In this document: one piece after another, positions 42,048 to 54,800 of the stretch
Layout of the letters: the number at the start of each line of letters is the position of its first letter
How positions within the stretch are numbered: position 1 is the first letter of the stretch
NCBI RefSeq assembly: GCF_003597395.2
Contig: NC_133770.1
Location: forward strand, 30,566,646-30,630,645
Source of the DNA: Chelonoidis abingdonii
Lineage: Eukaryota > Chordata > Testudines > Testudinidae
DNA: 64,000 nt
Reading direction: 5' to 3'
Program-made: the position numbers and the translations under genes
The notes under the pieces: model-generated
The model's input: the letters and a program-made list of their open reading frames with translations, nothing else
The model's database searches: none
What the model was told of the DNA's origin: nothing

Positions 42048-42316
42048 CAGGGGCGACTTCAGGCACCAGTGCAGCAAGCGCATGCCTGGGGCGGCAAGCC
42101 AAGGGGTCTGGGGGGGGGGCAGACCGTCGTGAGGGTGGCAGTCAGGGAGCCTTCAGCGGCATTTCTGCGGGAGGTCCGCTGGTCCCGCGGCTTCAGCGGC
42201 AATTCAGCAGCAGGTAAACCGAAGGCACGGGACTGGTGGACCTCCTGCAGAAACGCCGCCAACGGCTACCTAACTGTCATACTTGGGGTGGCAAAAAATA
42301 TATAGAGCTACCCCTG
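42048..42316. mobile_element. hAT-type foldback MITE, perfect 8-bp duplication
   Basis: Ends caggggcgactt and gctacccctg; GTAGCAGC flanks both sides exactly (42040-42047, 42317-42324). The interior has inverted arms at about 42155-42187 (agcggcatttctgcgggagg…) and 42228-42260 (…cctcctgcagaaacgccgcc) around a 40-base loop. 269 bp, GC-rich, non-coding. Confidence 0.92.
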
Positions 42317-42324
42317 GTAGCAGC

Positions 42325-44915
42325 ACTAGGAAAAGATTTAGGATACAGGTCTTTAGAAGCTGCTCAGCTTCTAAAACATATAGAGCTTCTCTAGACTCTG
42401 GGTCTATACCTTTGAGAGGTTGTGTAGAATTCCAACAGGCAATCTCAAGAGCAAATTCTTGAACCAGTAGTGTTAGGTTTGAGTGCTAAGTTTGAGGTAT
42501 CATCCTTTTTTTGACACATTTACTGCAAGGCAGTGGATTCATCCTTTCCAAGTGGGGGTTCTGTTTACAGCTGGCTGAAAACTCTCCATGGAAGAGACAT
42601 GATTAACTTTCTCTATTGGTGAGGTGTGTCCAGCTGTGTCCTGAAGGTGAAGCCTTTCTCCCACTTGGTTTCGTCTGCAGTGAAAATCCTGGGTGCTTCA
42701 AGTTAACTACTTCTTAATTTCAAAATATCAATAAAATACAATAAAAAATAAAATTCTTCACTCTTTTCAAACATTAAGAATGGTAGAGGAAAAGTTAAAA
42801 ATGTTACTGAATTGCTTTAGCCTCTCAGACTGGAAGTTCAATCTATAAAATGCAGTAAGGTTCTACTTTCTCACAATCAACTCTTTGGAGACATTATTAA
42901 CTACAGAGTTAACAATCTTGTAGGCAATATGTTTGAAAAGGAGTACATTACCGGGCTAGCCATTAACCTGTCCATCAAAGAAGTGATTGCTGTGCAAAGA
43001 ATTAGCTGTTATGCAAACTGAACACATTCATTTCAGTTTGACAATGATGGGTTGTTTGCCATTTAGTATTAGTGTATTCCAATAATTTTCATCTATTTTA
43101 GAAAATATCTCATTCAGCCACAAAATTTTCTTTAAATAACCATATAAAATACATTCAATTAGCCAATATCCTGTTGGCTTAGCTAATGTTCTTTTGTATC
43201 AATTTATTGGCTAAATTAAAGTACCAGTACAGCAGCATGATTATATAAAAGGGAAAAAAATTAGAATTGCTGTAGATCCCGTAACTCCATACAGGTTTTT
43301 ACACTTGTACTTATGTGTATTATAAGTGATGAGCAAAATATTAATATTTGGCCACATGTGTGGCTCATTTTAACAAAACATTTCCAACTCATGGTACTTT
43401 TTATAACACAATACATTATTACTATACAGCACCATGGGGTTCTGTCTCTATATTACATATACATATATAATATACCATACCATATGATAAGTCATTTGAT
43501 TTCATAAAACTTCTTCTTTTTTGTTCATAAGTGTGACAGTTTTGTTAATTACAGTTTATATCAAACCAAAGTTTCCTGCAACATTTACCATTTTGTTTCG
43601 TGGTGATTTATTGGAAATATTTAAGCCTGTGCCCAGGAAACAACCAAACTTTTTAGAAGGCAATTTTTTAGCAGGCAACAATGTCTAGAGGGGTAGTGTT
43701 GAGTTACAGAGAAGCTTATATCTCATGGAAGAATTTGAATAAAAAATACACTGGAGTCACTCTTAATAACTTGCCAGTTGCCTGCGATGACTGAATAACT
43801 TTATTTCTATATTTGCAGTATGATAGGTATTCCTTATAGCAAGTATAAGTATGTTTACCTCAGTAATATTACAAATATTGAGGCAATCTTATATATTTAA
43901 GACTAAACTGACAACGTTTTAAGGCTGATCATTTTCTGTAGCATCTGTTTTACTGTTCTACTAAATATCTTCACTTGTTCTTTAACCCTGAGCATATTTG
44001 CATTGAAAAACAGGAAATGGTGACTCAGGCTAAAAGTATAGTGATATTACTGAACATTGTCATAATAAAGCCCCTTTGTGACATATTTTTATCTGTTTAG
44101 TCTATTCTGATGATGTAGGACTTTTATATAAATTTAAAAGTTACATCTGTTTTTTGTTAAACAGGTTGAAAAATGTGTTACTCAAAATGCCATAGAAAAT
44201 ATTACTGGAAAATATCATTCTATGTATATTTAGATAGTGGTGGTATCTTCAAAAAAAAAAATACAAATTGGCTTTTAGTTGGAAAGAAACAATGTTTCAC
44301 TAATTTGTAAAACTCCTTAGGGTCTAGCGCTACAACTCTTGCCTACAGGAGGTTGTCCCACTGAAGCTGGTTCACATATGAGGTGCAATGTCAAGCCCTT
44401 ATGTCATCTCTTTGATTCATGAGGGTGGTGTCTTGATCCCTTTAACATCAATGTCAAAATTCACTTGCGCTTCGGTGAGAACAGAATTAAGGTCTTGGGT
44501 GAGATTTTCCAAGTTTGGTGCATTAAGTCATGTTATCAAAGCTATATCTGAGCAACTACATAGGTGACTTTATTAATTCATTCATACATTCATTTAATTC
44601 TTTATTATTTAAAAAAAATTCAAAATTTGAAAATTTTCAACCAGCTCTAGCTACGAGTACAGAACACTTCTGAAAATTAAGCCATTTGTTCAGGCATCTG
44701 AATATGATTTTAAGTTCTTAATGTTAGTAAACCAAGTTGGAAAATGTTGGCCTTGATGATCCAGGGCTGGATCATGGGACGTAATGAATCCCTTCAGTTC
44801 CCATTGACTTTATTCCTTCTGAGGATTGCAACCTAAGCCAGCTAATTTTCTCCTTCAGTAGGATGCAAGTACTTGATTGTATATTTTCAGACTTTTATGT
44901 AGTAAGTAGTATGTA
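42325..44915. other. Intron E-F, middle: no named feature
   Basis: AT-rich. There is a TA-rich patch at 43440-43480, and around 44640-44720 a fragment like one half of the tttgaaaat-type foldback repeat. No exon or RNA gene seen. Confidence 0.5.
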
Positions 44916-45988
44916 GTGTTCCCCAAGGGTCAGTCGTAGGACCGATCCTGTTCAACTTATTTATAAATGATCTGGAGAAAGGGGTAAACAGCTAGGTGGC
45001 AAAGTTTGCAGATGATACTAAACCGCTCAAGATAGTCAAGACCAAAGCAGACTGTGAGGAACTTCAAAAAGATCTCATAAACCTAAGTGATTGGACAACA
45101 AAATGGCAAATTAAATATAATGTGGAGAAATGTAAAATAATGCACATTGGAAAAAAGAACCCCATCTATAGATACAGTGTGATGAGGGCTAATTTAGCTA
45201 CAACTAATCAGGAAAAAGATCTTGGAATCATCGTGGATAGTTCTCACATGTCCACGCAGTGTGCGGCGGCAGTCAAAAATGCAAACAGGATGTTAGGAAT
45301 CATTAAAAAAGGAATAGAGAATAAGATGGAGAATATCTTATTGCCTTTATATAAATCCATCGTATGCCCACATCTTGAATACTGCGTACAGGTGTGATCT
45401 CCTCATCTCAAAAAAGATGTACTGCCATTTGAAAAGGTTCAGAGAAGGGCCACTGAAATGATTAGGGGTTTGAAACAGGTTCCATATGAGGAGAGATTAA
45501 AGAGGCTAGGACATTTCAGCTTGGAAAAGAGGAGAGTAAGGTGGAATATGATAGAGGTATATAAAATTATGAGTGATGCGGAGAAAGTAAATAAGGAAAA
45601 GTTATTTACTTGTTCCCATAATATAAGAACTAGGGGCCACCAAATGAAATCAGTGGGCAGCAGGTTTAAAACAAATAAAAGGAAGTTCTTCACACAGTGC
45701 ATAGTTAACTTTTAGAACTCCTTGCTTGAGGAGGTTGTGAAGGTTAGGACTATAACAGGGTTTAAAAGAGAGCTGGATAAATTCATGTAGGGTAAGTCCA
45801 TTAATGGCTGTTATAGCCTAGCCTCTTTTTGTCAGAGCGTGGAGATGGACGGCAGGAGAGAGATCACTTGATCATTACCTGTTAGGTTCACTCTGTCTGG
45901 GGCACTAGGCATTGACCACTGTTGGAAGACAGGATATTGGGCTAGATGGACCTTTGCTTTGACCCAGTATGGCCATTCTTATGTTCTT
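44916..45988 (+). mobile_element. CR1 LINE, 5'-truncated, sense
   Basis: Starts in the reverse transcriptase: gttccccaagggtcagtc encodes the VPQGS motif and is followed by GPILFNLFINDLEKGV-like sequence. The 3' end reads ggacctttgctttgacccag then tatggccattcttatgttct, the CR1 3' untranslated end (reverse of that at 15151). It lacks everything upstream of the mid RT. Some frameshifts separate the blocks at 45397, 45458 and 45715. Confidence 0.92.
44996..45397 (+). pseudogene. CR1 reverse transcriptase C-terminal fragment
   Basis: An open stretch with AKFADDTK (catalytic FADD motif, about 44999-45022), the LQKDLINLSDWTTKWQIKYN segment, KCKIMHIGKK and LGIIVDSSHMSTQCAAAVKN, typical of CR1 RT thumb and end regions, then LLPLYKSIVCPHLEYCVQV before a stop (tga). 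The domain start and the endonuclease are absent, so it is a dead fragment. Confidence 0.9.
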
Positions 45989-46138
45989 AAGTCACATGTA
46001 ATTTTACTATCTGTGCTACATCAGTCTTATCAATGATGTGACAGATTGACATGACATTTTATCATTTGGAGATTATATGATATGTAATATTCAGGTCTTT
46101 ATCTACAGTTTCTTCTTCCATTCTACTCCCCATATTGA

Positions 46139-46333
<195 letters not shown>

Positions 46334-46421
46334 TAAGACCATAGTCCAGAGCATGAAAATGATAGTCAATTATAATAATTTATTTTTCTTTAGTTCAATG
46401 GTTAGCTACACTGAATATTAA

Positions 46422-46423
<2 letters not shown>

Positions 46424-46450
<27 letters not shown>
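46424..46450. repeat. T homopolymer, 27 bases
   Basis: An uninterrupted run of 27 T starting 91 bp after the exon F donor. In the pre-mRNA it would be a U-tract, a possible binding site for U-rich splicing factors; this is inference. Its length is likely variable between individuals and error-prone in assembly. Confidence 0.95.
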
Positions 46451-46456
<6 letters not shown>

Positions 46457-48934
46457 CAGATAAGGTGACTATATAGTAAGTGTGAAAAATCAGAAGAGGG
46501 GGTGAGGGGTAATAGGCACCTATATAAGCAAAAGCCCCGAATATCAGGACTGTCTCTCTAAAATTGGAACATATGGTCAGCCAACATTCAGACCACAACT
46601 TTTTCAAACCTTTCATTGCCATTATTTCCATAAGAGAGTTCGTGCAGATAATTTTGGTGGACTTTTACTTTCTAGCTGTATAGTTTTATGCGGTGTCAAA
46701 ACACATTTAGAAAAGTGTTGCCAACTATTATTAGGACCAAATTGATATAGAGCTGTGTTAATAGAATTAATATTATATAGTCAAATCATAAGATGAGCCA
46801 GCCTTACATTTAATCAGAAGATCTTGGTATTTGAAGGGCGGCCTTGTTAAAAGCTTAAGATTATAAAGCATTAAAGATAAATTCCAATGGAAAATGTTAA
46901 TTTATAATTCTCTCAATAAACCAGATTTCTGCAAAATAAAACCAAGATTTTATTTTGTGTACCACTATATATTTAGGAGACTTTTATTGCACATGCATCA
47001 GCTTTTAGTGCATTTTAGATAATGAATATTTTTTAGATAATACATTTAGAAATTAATTTAGGCTTGCTATTTATATATTAATGCTCACATAACATTTTAC
47101 AAGTTAAGATTTCCTTAATATTTAGGATAAATATGATGTTCAGAGTTGTGATTGATAAGTACTGCAGAAGTAGTATACCAATATTTCCCATAATTTAAAA
47201 TATTAAAACCAAATTACCTCATGTTTAACCTCCCAATTGGGTTGAATCTGTGATCTTATGTGCAGATTTTTACATCTGAGCTCCAATGGCTAATGTATTA
47301 GTCTCATTATTAACTTGTTTGTTGCTCTTAATAAAAGAAATATTGCGTACTGTTAATACAGATCTAAGAGAACTGTGCATTAATCTGCAAGTCTAGTAAT
47401 AATGTACTGCAATGAGCAAAATAAAAGACCATCTCTGTGGAACCGCCTCCTAAGGGTGTTGTGATAATTAACACAAGCAGAGTGAAGAATTAGAATGTTC
47501 TTTCTAGCCCCATCTCCTGGGTCTGTTATGAATGTGTCAGCAATATCTTAATAAAATATCAGTGGCAATGCCCTTTGGTTCTGATTTGCACCAGTCAGCT
47601 ACTTCTGTTTTGATATTATGTTTATTTGAGTTGATGCTTAGGGATTGTTCTTGCTGATTCTAAACAGTGTTTTAATAATTGTGGTAAAAATAACTTTTTT
47701 TCAATCTACATTTTGCTTTTCTGTTAATATTGCAACTTTTCGTGTAAAAAAGTCTCACCTGTAATTTGGGCCATTGAAATGTCCATGTGTCTCTTTTGTT
47801 AAAGGTTTTAGAGCTATAAATCTAAGATTTTTAAATTGAACAGCACTTAAGATGTCATGTAATACTTACCTCTGAGTGAATTTTTCAGCTGAATGGGGGT
47901 GGTGGTGGGGAGAATTTATACTATAAAGTAAAAGCCCATTTGAAATCTGCAGATGCTTTTTATATTTACTGCAGCAGTGTAGCTTACTATTCATATACCT
48001 TTCGGAGCTTAAATGAAAATAACCGCAAGGAAAATAGATTAGATATTGTGGAATTCATTTTTTGCAAAAACATTTAAATCTCTTCCTTTATGAGAAATTG
48101 TTGAGATCTTTAGATACAATTGCAGGTAAAAGAGCAGATCAGTTTAGGGCCTTACTCATATATAATGCTTTTTATTTGTAAAAAATAAATAGCAGTAGAA
48201 GTAGATTTTTGCATTAATTTCCTGCTGCTAATGGGTGAGGGAAGATTTATAAAATGAAGGTGCGTTGTATGATATTGCTGGAAGGCTCAAAGGGTAAAGC
48301 TAAGAATATGGACGAAGGGTTATCCAAACAAGAATGGCAGCTGTTCTAAATCATCGCAGAAAATGTAAGCTTTTCCAGCCTGACAATATCTCCCTAATCC
48401 TTGATGAAAATGTTATGAAAACAAAGGGGCAATAAGACAGGATTAATAAGTGGAATTTTAATAATACCGAGGGTCAGTAGACGGTTACATTCTTTTAAGA
48501 ATCAGCTGTCGTTCCAGAAATCTTATTTGTTAAATACGCTAGAACATAGTAAATTGTGATGGGTATTAACTGAGTTGCAGTAATGTGAGAAAGAAGATGA
48601 CATTAACATAGCTGAAAAATATTAAAATTAGCTGTTTTGGGGTGTTAGTTACTCAACTATGCTTGTTGACTTTTTAACGTATGGATATTTACCATATAGA
48701 TGTGCTTTTGAGTTACATTTGGAAAGTGTATTTGTTCAGATGGCTATGATATTGGCCTTTGTTAATTATTGAAATAGGTATTGCCTCATTAATAATATAT
48801 TTTAATTTCTTTATTATTGTGGACATTAAAACTGGTAGCATAATGTGGCATTCTGATATTTCTAGCAAGCTAGATTTCAATTACATTGAGACTTGGTACT
48901 TTGCATCTAGATGAGAGAAAAAGTAATTCTTTGT

Positions 48935-49430
48935 ACTTATGTAGCACCTATAATTTTTAGCATGTTTTGCAAATATTAAGTAATTGGTCCTCATAATAGC
49001 TCAGAGGGGGAGATAAGTATGATAGGTGCAGATGGGGAAGCTGAAGAGAAACTGATTTGCTCAAGGACTCAGAAGCAGAGTCTGGCCTTGGCTACACTGG
49101 CGCTTTACAGTGCTTTAACTTTCTTGCTCAGGGGTGTGAAAAAACAACCCCCCTGAGCGCAGCAAGTTACAGTGCTGTAAAGCGCCAGTGTAAACAGCAG
49201 TTCCCAGCGCTGTAAGCTAATCCCCATGGGGAGGTGGAGTACCTGCAGCGCTGGGAGACCTCTCTCCCAGCACTGGCGCCGTGACCACACTTGCACTTCA
49301 AAGTGCTGCCGCTGGAGCGCTCCCGCGGCAGCGCTGTACAGCTGCAAGTGTAGTCAGTTTAAGAGCTAGGATCAGAACTCAGAAATTCCTGGCTCCTCAA
49401 CCTGTGTTCAGAACATACCACTCTCCACAC
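48935..49430 (-). repeat. MIR-like SINE split by a MITE, antisense
   Basis: The reversed MIR body (cagagggggagataagtatg, atggggaagctgaagagaaa, ctgatttgctcaaggactca, gaagcagag) stops at 49083 and resumes at 49360 with aagagctaggatcagaactc, aggaattcctggctcctcaa-like text. The interruption is the element 49084-49357. Confidence 0.6.
49084..49357. mobile_element. PIF/Harbinger-type MITE
   Basis: Left ggccttggctacactggcgc, right cagctgcaagtgtagtcag, imperfect inverted ends of the same kind as at 33070 and 40868. Interior full of gcgctgtaa / agcgctg palindromes and a ctcaggggtgtgaaaaaaca / ccccctgagcgcagcaagtt pair that can form a hairpin. Target duplication could not be read. Confidence 0.75.
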
Positions 49431-50292
49431 TCCTTGATCTACTTTTGAAATTTTTATTTAATCAAGTTTTAGCATGTGGATATGACTTTAAATGAATAAA
49501 CATACACAAACCTGAATTTACCTGGACGTGATATTCAGCTTTAAAAGAAATGTGATATAGAATAAATAAGTAATTATTGAAGAAGATCAAACCAAAAAAG
49601 AAGTAAGCTGCCAAAACAAAGAGGGTTAGAAATTTAACCCTTTCAAAGAAAGAAGCACACGATGTATTCTGTTCAGCAAGAGGAAACTGAACATTTCTAA
49701 CTTACATAAGCCACGTTAACAGCTGTTGCTAAAGGAATTCCTCACTTTAATATTATACCAGCTCATCCAATACTAATTGTGACTCCTGTGTGACCTTTGG
49801 AAAGATGTTTATGATCTGATTATGAGAGTTGCTGAACACCCATAAGTTTAATTGAAGTAATTGAGAACATATTCTCAAACCCATGTGAGATGGATTCATC
49901 CCAATTCTTTAACTGTAGTGTATGAGAGAAATTCATGTGACTTCAGATAGGCCAGCACATTTGTGCTTTACTACTATACTATAAACTTACTTGGAAAACA
50001 AACTATGTGTGTCACTAAGAATGAGAAATAAAGTCAAAATAAACTGCACTGTCATGCTAATAGCTCTGAGTGTTTTTACTGCATGTGTTTTGGTGTGCAT
50101 AGGCATTATATACACATTTTTTTTCCATAAAGACTTAGTAGGTTTTTAATTATTGATAGTTGTTAAATCGCTGTTGTTGTGGACATAATAGGCCAGATTA
50201 ATTCTTGATGCAACTCCATTCACGTCGGTGGTTTATTTAAAATTGGCTGCCTTATCAATAGATAAAGAAGGTAGAAATATTGTGCCAAATAA

Positions 50293-51817
<1,525 letters not shown>

Positions 51818-51862
51818 TAGCTGACGAGACTAAGCTCAGTACAATGGATGACCAGAAAACAG
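51818..51862 (+). CDS. PARD3: PARD3 exon H: 45-bp cassette-type exon
   Basis: A 45-bp exon between accttttaacag and gtaagaat encodes (I)ADETKLSTMDDQKT(G). It begins with two bases of a codon and ends with one. Because its length is a multiple of three and both junctions have the same phase, exon G can also be joined directly to exon I without a frameshift. Vertebrate Par-3 has the matching segment, so this is a conserved exon; whether it is skipped in this species cannot be seen from DNA. The peptide is acidic and polar, inserted just before the CR3 core. Confidence 0.93.
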
Positions 51863-54800
51863 GTAAGAATTGACAGTAAGGCTGTTGCTATAGAAACCTT
51901 GGTCAAAGCAGCAAACCACAATTACAGAACTGCCAATCACAGTGCATGAAAACGTGAATACTCCAATACTTGCATGGCTGTTTTCTATTGTGAATAATCA
52001 AGTAGCACAGAACAGAGAAAATACTGTGTAGAGCTAAATATATCTGGGTAGTATACTCAAAGCAGGTCATTCAGTATAACTGTATACCAGTTCCTACAGT
52101 CCTGAAATTCATAAATTTTCACTTTAGTTTTGATTTTCTTTTTCAGAAATCCTGAAATCTGTTCTTTAGGCCTTGAATTCTAACTTAAAGTGGGATGACC
52201 AGAGAGAGCAGATTGTTTAGCTATTGCAGTGTTAACATCATGCTTGCAAATAATAGTTTAATTCTAAAGTTTCTATCTTTGCATTAAGATGGCCATCAGA
52301 CTCATACTATGGGTCTAAGTTGTAAATTCTTAGTACGTGCTGAATTTCCTTTAGAATTCAGAACAGAGCATCATATTTCATACACTAAGCATCCTAACAG
52401 ATTTTATATGATGATTATGAAAAATAGCATTCAAAGCATAATTTTTATTAGTAATTAAAATAATGTGCCAGCTGCAATCATGAGCCTTTATGATTTATTA
52501 ATGCAAGTTAGCTTTTGACCTTTGGAATGCTATTTTAATTAGGCTAGATCCAGAGGACATAGTAACATTACTTAGTTCTAATTAGAAATAATTCACCTTT
52601 TAAACCTGAAGTATTACTTATTTTTAGCATGACTCAGGTAATAGGATGTCCCACCCACATTTGTTGTTAGTATTTTACAGTTGCTTCTCTGTTTAAACCA
52701 CATTTTAGAGAGAAAACAATAGACTGAAAAAAGGTGTCTCATAAACTAGTACGCTTTATAGACATTAGGAATAACTCTTAAAATCTTGCTAAGACCAAAA
52801 TGCTTTTTTTACTTTACAAATTGAGATAATCCTGTTAACTTCAATGGGATACTTGGTGCATAAAGTTAAATGTATGTACATTTTTGTAGGATTGGAACAC
52901 AGGAAACAATTCTGTAACTTTTATTGATGGGAGAAATCCTACTCCTGGGTAGAGCTGCGTGACAGTTTTCTTCCAAAACTTTTTTTGCTGAAAAATAGAT
53001 TCAGGTTGACTGAAATATTTAACAAATTCATGTTGAATTGCAAAATTGTTTCAGTCAGAAGAAAGAAACACAACATTGAAACTTTTTGTTTCAACATTTT
53101 CAAAATAAATTGTTTCAATTTTTATTGTCTTTTTGTTTTGAATTTTATCTTTTTATTTTTAAAAATCTCAAAAAATAAACTTTTTGTTTAATGAATAAAG
53201 TGTCTTGTTTAATCCAAAATGAATTATTATTACTATTTTACTTTTTCAGATCTTTATTTGATTTTTCCTTTGTTTGTCCAGCAAACTGTAAAACCAGTTA
53301 TTCGCACAGCTCTGCTCCTGGGACTACTTGCATTACTAAGCACTACTAAAAGCTACAGGATCAGCTCCTAATTTATCAAAAATAAATATTAGTTTCCTTT
53401 TTTAGCTTGTTTTTAGGATAGAGCAGTGACTGTACTGCCTAAAGACCGACGTGTGCAATAAGAAAAATATAATTCTTGTATTTAAGGGTGCACACTGTTT
53501 TAGGTTTTATTTGTAAGACGCAAATCATTCCACACAGAAAACTTATGTTAAGTTCCAGGGAGACCCAAGTTGTACAACTTGGGTTAAAGGGTATGACCTT
53601 ACTCATGAAGCCACCTGGGCTAAGCAAGATAAATATTTTATTTACAGCCTCAGTGGCTCGAAAAAGGAAGAAGACAATTTATTGTGCTTTGATTTTATTC
53701 CTTTCTTTTTCCATGATGTTAACCAGATTCTGTATATAACCAATGGTGTTCTGCCATTGCTGAAGATAGATTCTATAATTAAATGAATAACTTACAGTAG
53801 TTTGGCTAAGAAATTTTATATGAGGTTTTAAAAGACAAACGTTTAATATATGTAACGAGCTACATTCTGATGAACTATATAAAATGGAAAACTTCAGCAT
53901 ATTTACTTTAGAAAAATAAACTCAAACTCTGTTAAAAGTGAAATTGGGTTTAATTGTGTTGACCGAAATGGAAAGTAAAGTTCTCACCAGCACTAGGTAC
54001 TATAATAGATTTTTAATTATTTTTCTTTCTTCAGTTCACTTGAACTGTCTAATCTTGCAGAGTTTACAGTTAATTCCAAGGGTTAGAAGTATATTCAGTG
54101 GCAATTGAGCATGGCTCATTTATCCAGCGTTAAGCATACAGTAACTATAGTTGGTTCTTGTTTCTATATACACCTTGTTGTAATACTAAAGATGTCTTTC
54201 AGAGCTTATCTAAATCATTTGTTGTTTTTTTCGTGGTGAATATCATCAGCTTTCAAAAAACTTCCCCTTATTTTCAGTAGTGGATATAATTGCTTGTTAT
54301 TTCTTTCTTTAAACCAAATGTTGCTCTTTTAGTGTGGAAAAACAAATAGAAAAAAAAAATCTATTTTTAGTTTATCAGAACTTAATAGAGTGGTTGTTAG
54401 GAAACAAATTCACTGACTCGCTGCTCTTGTGTGACCAATAAAATAAAATAAAATAAAATAGACTTTGTGGACTCGCACAAGTTTACAGTTAAGAAGCAGG
54501 GCAGGTTTTTATATCATCAATATCTGCCACTGTGTAGCATACTCTTTTCCCCCCCTTCCCCCATTTAGCATAAAATGCTACACACCTATTTGAGACTATT
54601 TTAATCAGAGAGCAGGATTACTCTAAATCTCCAGTGGTAATTTATTTTTTATAGTTTTATTGAGGATAGAAACTGAAGTCAACTGTCTGTTTTATTTTTT
54701 ATTTTTTTTAAAGCAATGATTCCAGTTTTGATTTTTAAACATCCACAGGATCAAGAACAGCTTTCTAAAAGAAAGAAAATAAGTGCACTAAATTATTTAG

